Source of the DNA: Tigriopus japonicus
Taxonomy: Eukaryota; Arthropoda; Copepoda; Harpacticoida; Harpacticidae
Assembly: GCA_010645155.1 (NCBI GenBank)
Contig: CM021316.1
Location: 4,656,644 to 4,720,643 of the forward strand
Length of the DNA stretch: 64,000 bases
Direction: 5' to 3'
The notes under the pieces are model-generated. The model was given only the letters and a program-made list of their open reading frames with translations, made no database searches and was not told the DNA's origin. This document shows, one piece after another, positions 1 through 13,500 of the stretch; positions within the stretch are counted from its first letter, which is position 1; each line of letters opens with the position of its first letter. The position numbers and the translations under genes were made by a program.

Positions 1-3000
1 TAAGGCTTATTTAGTTTTGACCTCCATCTAAATTAAATAGCAACATTCTTGGGGTATTAGGTTGGCACATGGCCGTCGTAATCTGACTGAATAAATACTC
101 TCTCGATATTCAAATCCTTCGTCGTTGATGGGGTTATTTTCGATTAAAAGAGCCCTCGTAAGCGAGCCAACTCAATCCAAAGGTCATTATTTGTCGATTG
201 AGAGGTCACAGGGGTCTTCTTGGTTCTTTCACTCTTGGTGTGTCCAATCAGAGTCATTCATAAGCATTATTCTCTCATGATCATGAAGTCATCTTCACCC
301 AATTTATTTGGACACGATGCCATCATGATCACGCCGAAACGCATATTCCACATCATCACGGGGCTAGTTGGGCTTAGTTTTCGAGATATGTACGCCAAAA
401 GGGTTGAATCACCTTCTCGTGAAAACTTCTCATGGACTAATGCTTTATCGCAGCCAATCATTCGGTAAGCTCGTTCGTGACGAGAACCTGCTTTTCCCTC
501 TTAAACTACCAGACATCCAACGAGGATCATTGATGATTTCCAATCCCAGTTTATTTAGTGTGAAACGAGAAAATGAGTTGAGAGATCTTCTGATTAAGTT
601 GAAAATACATAAGCATCAAGTCTGATCAATACAAATGACACCATGTGGTAAATAAATGTTGAATAACGACAAACTCTTTTTAGAGGCCAGCAGACTTGAC
701 TTGAAGCTGCTTTGGCATGAGTCAAAAAAAAAGATTGCTGTTTTTCTTTCCAATTTGTCGTGCGACTAGACTCATCATCAGGCTTGGGCAAATATGATTC
801 ATAATCACGTTTGAACTCCTGCGACCTACCCAAAAATGTAGCCCGAATAGCTTGTGAAAAATAGTTACGAGCCTAGTCGTCACAATGCCATCACGGTGAG
901 TGCGGTGCACTTCGAACAAATTCTTCGAGAGCCTCCAATACAGCACATGGATGCGGCTGCTTCTTCTACGTTCGTTCAGTACCGAGAAACATTACTCCTT
1001 GATAGGAGAAAAGTTGTGGATGACGAGGTCGTGGTGGTGATTTTTTTGGCATTTTGACCTGCGAAAGAAGAAGAAGAAGAGTATTCCCCGCTGAATGGAC
1101 TGAGATGTCTTAATTGCGAGAACCATTCAAAAGGCACATTTATGTCAAAACCATGATGAGAACTCCCTCCCCTCGCTCGCCCAATTAACAAAGTCATGCC
1201 GCGAAACTCGAGGCAGACTCTGTGCAGACCACGAGATTCATGGCTGAAATATAAGGGGTGTTCATTTTTTAGTAATGTTAAAAAAGCTCTTCTGGTTTGA
1301 CCCTTTGACTATAAACGAGTAAAATTTGACTTGGCCAAGAGAACTTTTCGAGGTTCATTTGGTCAATGTGTTTCTTTTTCATCTTAAAGATCGCCACTTC
1401 CAATTCACATGATCGTCAAACCACTTGGGTTCGAGAGAAAGAGAAAATTCCGATTGAAGAACCTTTTGAACTTGTCATGAAGTCACTTTTGGGCAATCAA
1501 TTGTTCTCAATATCAAGGCCTGAAATCAAGAATGTGTCATCCATAGTCCATACCATACTGTACCTTCGTCGGTTAAGCAAGGCGCAATCTCAAGCTTGGC
1601 TCCTCGAAGACTTCGCAAGTCACTTATGAAACAATCAACCAATGTCATTGGACTTGTCATCTAAGAATTCTGACCAACCAAGCAAAAAACCAACAACCTA
1701 AGATACGTTCGGTCTGCCAATTTTAATCTAAGATCTTTTCTTTCTTCAGAATTGTAAGCTTGCGCCCATTCTTCTCTTTACTAGTCTCTACTCTTTACGA
1801 ATACTCCCAATCCGCATTTTGCGCAGCATTTTGAAATACAATATGGTTCACTTTTGACTATGATCAATACTAAAGTAGCTCCATGCCCCAAGTGGTGGGT
1901 TTAGAATTGTCATTGTTTGAATCTTTGTCATCCATAACCCCACATTTGATCCGAAATCGTGCGAGAACCCAACCGCGCTCCTGTTCCTGATGGCCAAAGG
2001 TTCAATCAGATAACGCCAAGAGAGGAAGAAACTGAATTTGGGCGACAACTCAAACCAAACACTCATGATGGCAGAGATTTGTGATTCAATCAGTGGTGCG
2101 CGACAAACCCCACCACCACCACCACTGGGAAAACTCACAAATGCATTCAGAGGATATCCATAGGACTCCTACTCGCATGCATGTATTTAGTTGATCATCT
2201 TCTTCTGTCTCTTCTAATTTGCTTGATGTTTGAAGCCCAAAACTGTCGGAAAGGACTCGTCTTCCAAGTTGGCCAAATGTGTTTCCCATATTGACCACAT
2301 ACGTAACATAACGTAGCTGACCTCAACTACCGATGGATAGCGATGATCTTTTCCATTTACGATCAGACAATGGCCCATCAAATGCAGTCGGTATTCTCTA
2401 CCTACTCCAATACACGGTAGAGCTTCTGGTGCTACCAAGTATCTATCCACCGACGAAAATGGTCTTGACGACCACATGGAAAAAAATATTTGGGATGCTC
2501 AAACCAAGTCCAAGTCAACGATTCCGAAATGCTGTCCAACATTCCTCCGGTTTATTGCGGTAAAGAAGATGATGTGAGCTATGGACAAACGATCATTCCG
2601 CGCATTCTCCGTTGTGGCGAAGCTCTTTCTCCAAATGTAAGCCACTTTAAAATCAAGCGTCCTCAACATCTCGTACCCAAATTTTTGCAGCAGATTTTTC
2701 CTAATGACGGAAGTTCTCATGATGATAATAATCAACGGAGAAATCAGAACACAAATTTCCCTGATTAGGAGACGCCACTCTCGGTGCTTCTAGATTGTCG
2801 CAATCATTTTTGATACTCTCATTTTATACCGTTGATCTAGTAGACACTGACAAGAGAGTTCTCATTTCATAGTCACCCCAAAGATCAGCCCTTTGATATG
2901 AACGCCTCCCTCGCGTATGTACTGTACACACGGCTTCTCTGGATGGGAATCTTTCCAAAGTTGTGGGGCTCGATTTCAATCTCATGGTCGGGAAGAATCC

Positions 3001-6000
3001 ACGTGATGAGATCTTGTACCTGCCTCCAGTTTGCTACCCATTAATGACTGACATTAGATCACTGTCATGAGTTTAAAAGTCCGACTTCGAAATCCCGATT
3101 GGCTTGTTCTCGCCGTTCGGTTTTGGGGTCAGGTTGAATTTGAAAATCAGTCCGATTTTTTGTGAATAGGCCGCATGTTAACGCATAAAACTCGTGATAT
3201 TTGGTTTATACAATAAATGCGCTTGAGTCTACTTTAATTTTAATTTGGTCGTAACTTGTGGAGTATTTATAATTGAACAAACCCGAGGATAAGTATACTC
3301 TCCTAGCAGAAATATTTTTAAGTAAACGGAAGTTGCACTCGTGCTCATTAGATTAGAGGCTGCTGCTTAGTCCATCCATTTCAGGCCGAGCTAGGTGGTT
3401 GAATAAGCCTTAAGTACCTCCACCTACCTAAGTACCTTATTGAGAAAAGCTGGCTGACCATGAAAATGGTGTTTGTGTAGAATCTCGATCGACCTCATTT
3501 TTTGAGATACCAAGTTAGAATGTTGTCAATTCATTATCTTTTTCTTGGGAGTGAAAGTGAACCACGGTAGATGGTTGAATCGAGTGAAAACACAATTCCT
3601 TTACTCCTCACTTTGTGTTAAGTTGTGTATACTTGAGCTAAGCTATGTGCTAGTAAGACTGAGGTTAAGCATTCTATAAAAATCGTTCTTATGTGTGTTA
3701 ACATGCGACCCAATTTCAGCATTTGAAAATGGGTCGGTCCCCATGGACATCTGGTGTATCGTGTACAATGTGTCATCTAAGGGCGGGGCAAACTTCTTTT
3801 TAAATCAACCATCTACGCTCAGATTGATGAAAAATTTCCGTATTCGGGAACTTGTCATTTGGTTTCCGGTGGGGTATGCATATATTTATTTCGACAACCT
3901 TAGCCATAAACTTCAATTCTAGATAGAGGCAGAAAAGCCCTCTGACATAAAAAAAATGCCTGAACACTTGCGGCATTTGCATCCGAAAAGTTTTACTTAT
4001 TAACAGGCTATTGAAAATAGTTGTCCTTGAGTACAAGCATGGTCTTTCAGTTATCGATTTGCACAAAAAATTCCAAAAATACAAAATAACGAGCAGAAAA
4101 GTGCCAAAAAACGCAAATATCCAGAGAAAGTACTGCCTGTGGAGTAAAGATGTCACTTAAATGTAGGCTTGAATATTGGTTAATCATCAGACAAAAAACA
4201 CTGAATTTACTGGAGTGGCAGGGTAGTGATGAGAATTATGATTTCCAATAGGATGAAATCAAACAAGTTCTTCAGCAAATGAGACCTAGCTTGAGTAGGG
4301 TGGAGTAGATTTTCAATTGTCGGGTCAATCGGACAAGCGTCAGTCAGAAGTTATGCTCCGTCAAAGATTAGTGCAAATCCTACTGAGAATAAATGGGCTG
4401 ATAATTTTGGCAATTGTTTTAACACAAAAGGGTCAGTTCACTCATTCTGTACTGCGTTCAGCTCATGATTTTGAAGAAGCATAACTCTTCACTCAGTCAC
4501 TCAATTGAGCTGAATATTGAAATATGCAGACTAACCAATGCAAGCGAGGTCTCAATTTGAGAAGATCGCAATTGATTTGATCCAAATAGTAATCGTAATT
4601 CTCGTCCCAAGCCTCCCATTCCAGGAAATTCAGTGCTTCACTGTTATTCAAGTTTTACAGACCTATAAAAAAAATCTTTTTTCTACTCCTACCTTATAAA
4701 TCAATTGATAAAAAGCCAGAAAATTTTAACTTATTTCGGAAAATTACTGAAAAAGACAGAAAGAAAGAAAAATAGATAGATAGGAAGAAAGAAAGAAGAA
4801 AATGAGACCAATTAGGGAAAGCTGTACTTCAAAATCTATGATGCGCATTTTTCATTCATATTATTTGCATTCCTTTTTACGCAAAAGATAGCCAAGATCC
4901 CATTTTCAAATCCGGAGAAATCCTTTCAAAACTTCGAATTTCAAAAGTCACTCTAAACAGCAAAACACTTTAAAAGAGACAAACTAGGAAAATACTCTCC
5001 CGTTTTGATTTAACACATAGTCATCTTTGATATTAGATAATTCAATGTGATATTTATAGCCAAAGAAGGCTACATGTTTTGGACAAGTTTGACATTTCAA
5101 CGTCAAAAGAGGAGAATATTTGGCAGAAATAGTAACTTTTTGGCAACTTTCTTCAAATTGAGTGCAACTTTTTTTGGTGAATTGCAACTATAGACCTAAA
5201 AATCTGCACCTTTGAAAAAAATAGGAACTTTATCCGAGCACTACAACCAACAAATACAAACACTCCTTCCTTTTAATTTATAGAAAGTAGTTTGTGATGT
5301 AAGAGTTTCGACAAAATTTACAAAATCATCCTTAAGATGTCTTTTCATTGGGTGAAACAAAGATCTCCGTATCTGCTCACCACATTAACATATATTCCTT
5401 ATGAAAATAAGTTTAGACGCTAGCAAAGCACATTAAACGAGTCAAACAACTCTCTCTCCTGAGAATAACACGCATCCGCCAGATGTTGGAGTCTTTTTGG
5501 CCACAGACATAGTTTTAACCTTTTCTTCTTTAATTGATTTTTTTAATTCAGTTCGATTGAATGCTAATTGACTAAATGATTTTTCTTAAAACATTTCGTT
5601 TACAGTGATCACCTTTTAGGATGAGGGTAGTCTACCAAAATTCAAAGAAAAAAGGAAAAGAAAGGAAAAATACAATCGTTTCTAGATGCAGCAAAATCTA
5701 TGCCAACTGAACTTGCAAAACTAAATGAAGAGAACAGTTTCTTGTTAGGGATGATTCAACCCGAATATATGTAAACCCGCACGGGCAAGCGACCCAGTTT
5801 TCATTTGGTAAGTTGTCATTTCTCTTCATGAAGAATTTATTCTTTTGAAAAGAGAAGGAGGGATGTTTGTTAGATGTATGTGCGTATTGTGTTACCAATG
5901 AAATCGATGGACTTTGTCTTGGATTCATCAAGCTCACTCAATTCAATTCGATAACGGCAAGTGGACAGTTTGCCAATATAGCATCAAATGTAAGTTTACA

Positions 6001-7525
6001 ACTCTCAATAACAAGCAAACCCATTGACGGCGCCATTCCCGTAAATGTCAAACGTGATCAGCGTGAGATTGAACATCCGAGAACGTTTCTCTACGCTTGG
6101 TGATTTCCCCCCAAACCAATTTGAAAGAAACAGTGGCTGGGTCTTCTTACATGTACTTCTTAAAGCAAACGCATAGTGAATCTTGTTTTCAAATAATTTT
6201 TTCCAAACACTTGTAGACGAGTTACAAGAGCAGTCAGTATACTTAGAAGATTTCGTACTTGATACATAGGGTTGGACGTTTTTATCGTGCAAGATTTCAA
6301 TCGAAAATTGCCAGGTTTCGAATCTTTTAATTGACTTCATTATTCTACACTTCTGCAATTACTTGAAGAGGTAGTGTCAAATCAAAGGATTCCTATCTGC
6401 ATTCCTATCTAGTGCAGAACTGGGATTTTCTTTGAACGGGAAAATGTCGAACTCAGCTCCAAAATGAACATGGTTTTACCGAAAAGATTGCCTTGTGCCA
6501 AATAAATTGACCCATTTCAAGCCTTTTCATATTGCGAATCACTTGCAAGCTAAATTTGAAAAGGCCAGACTATAAATAGCGTTTGAAGATGCTTTTCATT
6601 AGTAATCAAGGCATTTCTTTGATTAAAACTTTTTTCCATCCATATGCCGTCCACACAAACGAGAGCCTCGGCTATGGTTAAGTGAGCGTTTAGCCATTGA
6701 CAACACGACAGCACGATGAATAAAGTAAAAAATGAACTTTCATTGCTCTACCTCTTACAGCGATCCATCACTTTATTTAAAATCGTCCTCTATGTTTCAT
6801 TCCTCAATTTATGTTTTGCTTTCAAAAAAATTTGTCCAAAATTTGATCTTCAGCAAACTCTTGGGAACGCTAACCATGTACAATGAGGCATCAGAATTTC
6901 GAACAATGCCATGCTGATATCTTATCGGTTGAAATTTTACGAGTCTAAAGTTTCTTTTACTTTAATTTATCAAATACTACAAGTTTAAATCGACATTAGC
7001 AGCTATTTTTTCATCTCATTTACGGCTAATAATAATATTTTTTCCAGGCCAGTTTATATGGCAAGGAAAAAACAGTTTTTTTCGGAAAATGTATTATTTT
7101 TAGGATACGTAATGTTGACAAACTCACGTGCTAGAGACCCAAAAATTAGCAGATTTACTTCTGCTTCTTCCTTTCCATTTGTTTCAAAATTTCGGTTACG
7201 AATTAAATATTTGTAAGTTAAGAATACATTGCAACGAAAAGGACCAATAATTTATTTGTTGTTATGCTTGACAATATTGAGTGTAACAATAAAAACGGTA
7301 AAATACGCAGCATGATGTTTCTTGAGACTTGTCTAGTTTGTGGTTCCTGAAATTGGATTTCTACGTATTAGCTTCTACTATTTTCCTACTTCGGCTTACC
7401 AGGTATTCTATGCTACAAAAATGGGAAGCAAGTACTTATGTCTTTAACATGTGTCGATGTCGAAATGTCGAAAAAATTTGGTGTTGGAACTAAAAACTTT
7501 TTTCTCTTTTTACTTCCGCTTTCAG
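1..7525. other. No gene recognised (intergenic or upstream non-coding)
   Basis: Only short open frames without family resemblance, signal peptide or convincing splice structure were seen. The base composition is AT-rich with short purine-rich simple repeats, for example a GAAA/GATA-rich stretch near 4755-4800. The 3' end holds a pyrimidine tract and acceptor (ttcag ending at 7525) just before the start codon of the GM2-activator-like gene. A non-coding 5' exon of that gene therefore probably lies somewhere in this stretch, but I could not locate it. Confidence 0.5.
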
Positions 7526-7550
7526 AGGGCAAATCTTTCCATCAAGCACC

Positions 7551-10500
7551 ATGATATTGCTGACGACCACGACCTTTTTCGTGCTTCATGCAGTATTTTG
7601 TGATGCTCGTCTTGGCCCCTTTAAGGCAAGATCACTACAAGAAGCATCGATCCAAGAAACCCATTGGGCAAATCTAATTGGGCGCATTACCAATAGACAC
7701 AAACATGCTCTAATGACCAATCAGTTCAAGGTGAGTGGCTATCTTTACATCTTTACTACAAAAAAATACTAATGACCGTTGTCCTCAAAACAAAAGTTCT
7801 TAAAAGACGCCACAAGCAAAGTTCTTAAGAAAATGAGATTTTTTACTACAAAAAATAATGTTCGTTTTTCTAACTGGTCGGAAGTTATGTTGCATGCAGA
7901 TATAAGGCCTTTCGTTGAGTGCTGGACCTGAAACAAATTATTTTTTCAAATTAAGTTTTGAGAGAGAAAGGGATAATCGTGTGTGTACTTTCTGCAAGGT
8001 TGAACTGAAATTCAAGACTCTCGTTGAGGTTTATGTTGAACAATTGATTTTATTGATAAGATCAATTGAAACGAGCGGTGAAATCTGAAGCCACGGTTAC
8101 ATTTGCCTCATTAAGACAGAGATAACTCGTGGGATCAATCAACACTGTCCGATTGCAATTTTTCAAATGCCCACAGGCACGAGGGATAGGATTTTGTGTA
8201 CATTCGAACTTTAAATGCATTTGACTGAACACAAGACTCTATTTAAAAGTTTATCTATTGTTTTTATTTTGGACCTCTTCATGCAGTTAAATGTTTTTAA
8301 ATCTGTCTTTACATCTTTACTTCAGACATCTGAGAATACAATACTTTTTGGTGGATGAAGTGATTTGTATGAGATACGTTTTTGTAAATTGGTTCATCTA
8401 ATTCGATTGACATCTGAATTTTTCCTCAAATTTCGTCTCCCTTTTCCCCAAGAAGAATAAAACTTTCGTTCGTTCTAGATCCTGTTTTTTATTATCTTAA
8501 TTTTTTTCTTTTACATGCTCTGGACTTGCTGATTACAATGTCTTGGTAGTTAAAAAAAATACAGAAGCTTGGTCAGTATTCTTGCTCACATCATTCACTT
8601 AAAGACTGAGAAAAACGTAAAAGAAAGAACAACCTCATTTTTATTTATCATTCTATTTTAGACGGAATTTATCTTTGAACGTTCAATTGACGTTTTCAAG
8701 TCAAAAATGTGTATAAAATGCGGTTTTAGTCCCGCCAGGGTGTTTATTGAACGATGCATAACAGAAAAAAACCAATAAGATGCAATCATGTCAAAGTTTC
8801 AAAATTTTCTTTTCAATTAATTAGTCGCCTTTAGGCCTACCTCTAAAATTGCTTCAAAAATATCATGTTCTCAGGATAAAGTTTTCGTTAAATCGCTTGG
8901 AACTCTACATTCAAAGTTTGCCAAAAAGAGCATGCTCATTTACCCATGTGTTGAAAAAAGGGCTCCTTTTTACACAAATCTTTAGACGGCGGCACGTCAG
9001 GCATTTGAGGTGTGACCTTCAAAAATGATTCTCGCAGCAAAATCAAACTTCTATATTTTCTATGTACCGCTTTTTCGTTCGTTCTAAATTGTTTGAGTGG
9101 CGAGATCATTCAGCTAAGAAAAAAAAACACCAACGCCATTTCTTCCCAATCAATGTCAAATACTTTATTGAACTGAGATTACACGAACAAAACCACGAAT
9201 TCTATAAGAAAACCACACATCTTACCCAAGTGATAAACTTTAAATTGAGATCACAGCACTCGATAACGAACCAAATGTGTCCAAATACACCACTTTTGTG
9301 TGGATTGAACAAACTTTGAGCAACACATTTGACAGAAGGCTTCTCCACATGCTATTCCCGGTCTTTTGCTTTCGTCTTCGCCAGACACGAAATCGCATCC
9401 TCCATCCTCGATGATCAATGATTGCTTGATTGCGTATTTGCTTGAGCATGAGAGAAAGAGAGAGCGAAGACGGCAGAAGGATAGATGGATGGATGGAAGG
9501 ATGGATGGAAGGAAGGGAGACTACGGGGATTTGAAAGGGAGACCGACCACTGAAAAAGGGGAGGAGCTAAGACGAGGATCTTGAACCGGAGGCTGCAGCG
9601 CAAAGAGCCCTTCTCACACTCAGAAGGCCGCAAATACGTTATGGAACTTCACAGCACACTTTAGTTGGGGTAGAAATTGTTCAATTGAAATACACTATGT
9701 TTAGCACCTTAAGATTTAAATTCTCATTACGTATAAAGGACTGGCGAACCAAAAATGAACTCAGAAAACGCGCGCTGAAACTTTTTTTTCCAAATTAATC
9801 GAATAGGTGTATTTAGAATATTTAGATCGGTTGGTACAAGGATGAATCCAGAACGATTTCTACCCTGATAATGATGGTTGTGATAACAATAGCAAGGCTT
9901 TGACATATTTCAATGGAGGCGACGGGTGACTTCGCCTTCGGTTGACGGCAGAAAGCGCGATGATTGGCTAAAACACACGTGCGTGAAGGGGTTTTCGAGG
10001 ATGGCTGGCCATCCTCGAATTAAATGGCAACAACCTCGACGAAAAACTAACGATAAACCTGATCCTAGATGGAGCCTTCGGAGACGAACACTCGGGCAGG
10101 CCAAACTACACTGTTTTTGTATTTTTATCTTCCATTATATTAAAATTAATCTAAAGGCTAGTTATGGAGACAATCAAATTCCAACATGCAACTAAAACCT
10201 CCAAGGGGAAGTTGTGTTTTGGTCCTGATTCTGGGCCATAATCAGACTAAGAATACAACTTTTCTCACAATGCTAGCTTGGAGGAAAGAATTGTTCGTTA
10301 CATTTTGCCAAAAACAAATTTATTTCGTTTTTATTTTTGAAAGGCGTCCACGATGATGCTCCTTGACTTCTTGAGAAATATGTTGAGTTCACATCTTTTT
10401 AGATTGTGACCCCACAGTGATTATACATTATTATCCATCACCTTCATGGTGTGTGCTAGTATTGTCAGTCTAGATTAATATTTTTCGTCATCCTAACAAG

Positions 10501-13500
10501 TCTTCAAAAGACTCTCGCCAAATCTCAACATATAAAAAGTTTGTTATATCAAGGGAAAGAAGCATTCAGATTTTCAAGCATCCAATGGTTTAGGGTCTAA
10601 AGAAGACTTACGCACTTTAAAACATAAACCATCATAGAAGTCAACCTTAGCAGATATTATGGTGTTGCAATGAAGCTTCTCAATTTTGATCTTGATCAAG
10701 GAAAGGATTCAGGATGTCGAAACTCCAAAGTTCACCTCGGAGGCTGAAAATGATGCGTGAAATGGTAATGTGGTAATGAAGCATTTTAGAATTTAACACG
10801 CACTCCAAAATCCAAATTTATATTGCTTGTCTTACGAAAAAATGCAATACGCTTTTTCCTATTTTTCACCCATCTGTAAGACTGCTCACTTTTTACAAGG
10901 ATTATTTTAGCATTTAAGAGCAAAAAATATTTGCTTTGTGTTTCCTTTTATGTATAATGGTTGTGTCTCTCGAAAATGTTGACTCTCAAAAATAGTTTTC
11001 AACACCACTGATTAAAAAATCATGAGGTGATCGTGAGAGAGTTTCTTTTTCGGAGATTTCCTTGATATTTGATGGACATATGGCGCGTGTTTGAGCAAAC
11101 GCTCTCATTTTCTTGGTTTCCTCACTCTTAGCTTTCGTTCAAGTATAAGTCTTTAGTACCGAAGTCTTTAGTTTTGTACAAAAGTATCGAAGATTAAAAA
11201 TTCGCATTTAAAAGTTGATCAGAAAACTGATCTACCTTGAGTGTGTCCTTACTTGTTAAAAATTGGCGAGAATTATGTGAAAACTAGGGCCAATCACTAC
11301 ATAATTAGTGTTGGCGTTTCGAGTTCCTTCAAAATTATGTATCTGTTAGACAACGGACTAAAATGAGCACTTTACGGGGGGTTTCAAAAGAAACGAAACT
11401 GCGAGTTACAGCAAAAAAGAAACTCGTGATTGAATGAATCCCTATATGAACCTCTCCTTCATTTGGTATGATTTGCCGAATACTTAGCTGAAAGAGTCGG
11501 AAAAGACAATTTCCTCAAATCTAAAATTTACTAAACGACGATTTTTCCTGTGAACGGCCTGTGAACGTTCTTGACGTTTTTTTCTCCCTCCCGAGATTTA
11601 GCAAAAATCGACAATAAAATGACATTATGGAGATAAAAACCACATGTTTCTTGCGAATTGTTATATGCCGCGTCTGTTTGACCTTAGGACATTTTTTGTG
11701 AGATCAATCATATCTGATCCTGCCTTGCGTCCAAATTTCAAGAAATCCCCGAAAAAGGAGCTCTCTTTCCTCGTCCTACAACGAATCCATAGTTGTATTC
11801 AATAAAAAGTAAAGTTATTCCCCATTGAATTGTGGGTCCAAAAAATGCCAAGATGTCTTTGCTTATTTTGATCCAAACTTAAAAGAGCCTTTTGAAACAC
11901 CGTGCCGAGTTACGGACATGGTTTACTGTTCCGTTTCATATGAATTACCGGGTACACATTCGCCAACGCTTGAAACAGCCGATTAGGTTTCCCATTGCTC
12001 ATTGATTTGCTCTGTTTCTCTTTGTAGGCTAAGGATGTAACTTGGGAGAATTGTGGAAAGAGAGAAGACTCCCTGAAAATTCGAGCTCTAAGAATTTTGC
12101 CTGAAGTTTTGCATTTCCCGGAGAACCTTACCGTGGACTTCGACGCTACGCTTGAAAAAGATGTAGTGGCACCCATCCGTGTAAGTTTTCATTACTGATT
12201 AGTAGGGACGGGCATTTCGTGTTAAAAAGACGATGGACGTTATATGGAATAAAATTCCACGTTCACAGACGCGGCTCATTCTATCCAACTTGAAATCAAT
12301 TGAATTCAAGTTGGAGTGACATTAGAAGTACTCCCGTTGCTGTCCTGTTAACAGGAACGAAGAAAAGGCCTATTGTGGGGTTCTGATTTGATTTCATAAG
12401 AGGTGAAGTTATTTACGCTCAGCAATATCTTTGAACGTGAATATATATTCCATTTAACGCGCGTGATTAGGCTTCAGATAAGTGTAATCTGATTGATGTT
12501 CGATTATTCCAGGTCAAATTGGAACTCAAGCGAAAACTTGGCCCTATATGGGTAAAACTGCCTTGTCATAAACGAGTTGGCTCGTGCACCTATCCAGATA
12601 TTTGCACCCTTTTGCGCGAAATTCATGTCGATCTCCCTCCGATTTTACAGTGTCCGTTTAACAAGGTAAAGAGAGAGCAAACGCCGACTTTACTTCCAAA
12701 TACACTGCGTATCAAATTATCAGCACCACAGATTTTTGTTGATTTCAGCATCCCAAGTTAAGATAAGGTATTGAAATTTTGGTAATAATGACGAAGTGAG
12801 GTCCAGACCGGTCCAGACGTATGGACAACAAAGCAGCGCCGCCAGATATTTCCAAAACGATAGTTTCATAATGACAAATACTACTTTACAGAAAACCACC
12901 TTCCCGCCATTTGAAACTTGTTCTAACATCAAATCAAAAACAAAAAATATATTTGAATATTGCCCAGAGGATAGTTCTTTGATTTCTAGATGATCTCATT
13001 ACGCAAACAAACACTCTTAAGAGCAAATCTTTTGACCTGTGACATCGGACATGCTTTAAATCACTAATGCTTTCCTTTCCAAATTTTTTAGCTGAAGTGC
13101 CAGAGTATGCCACTAACGCAATTAGTTTTTACCAAGCCAAATCTGACCTTTTCCAGGTAGTTTTTTGGCACAATTTGTTCGAAAATTTCTGGCAACACTG
13201 TTTCGCTCCTTTCGTCCGGACCTCACATCGTCACCATTACCGATATTTGCAATGCACTAGATTTATCATTCAACATCTTTTGTCACAACCTTTCACAAAT
13301 ATGGACCAAACAAATCGTGGAATACCAATTCTCAGTTTTTGTGTGGCATTTAAACCTACGATGTCTCACATTGCCCCTTGCCACCCATCCTTTGCTCCTA
13401 TCATGTGGTCCATCCAGGGCAATTTTCAACTCTTTTGTGAAGATGACTCAATTCATACGAGTCTTCAGGTGCTTCTTGGTTCTTTCCTGCCGCAATAGCT

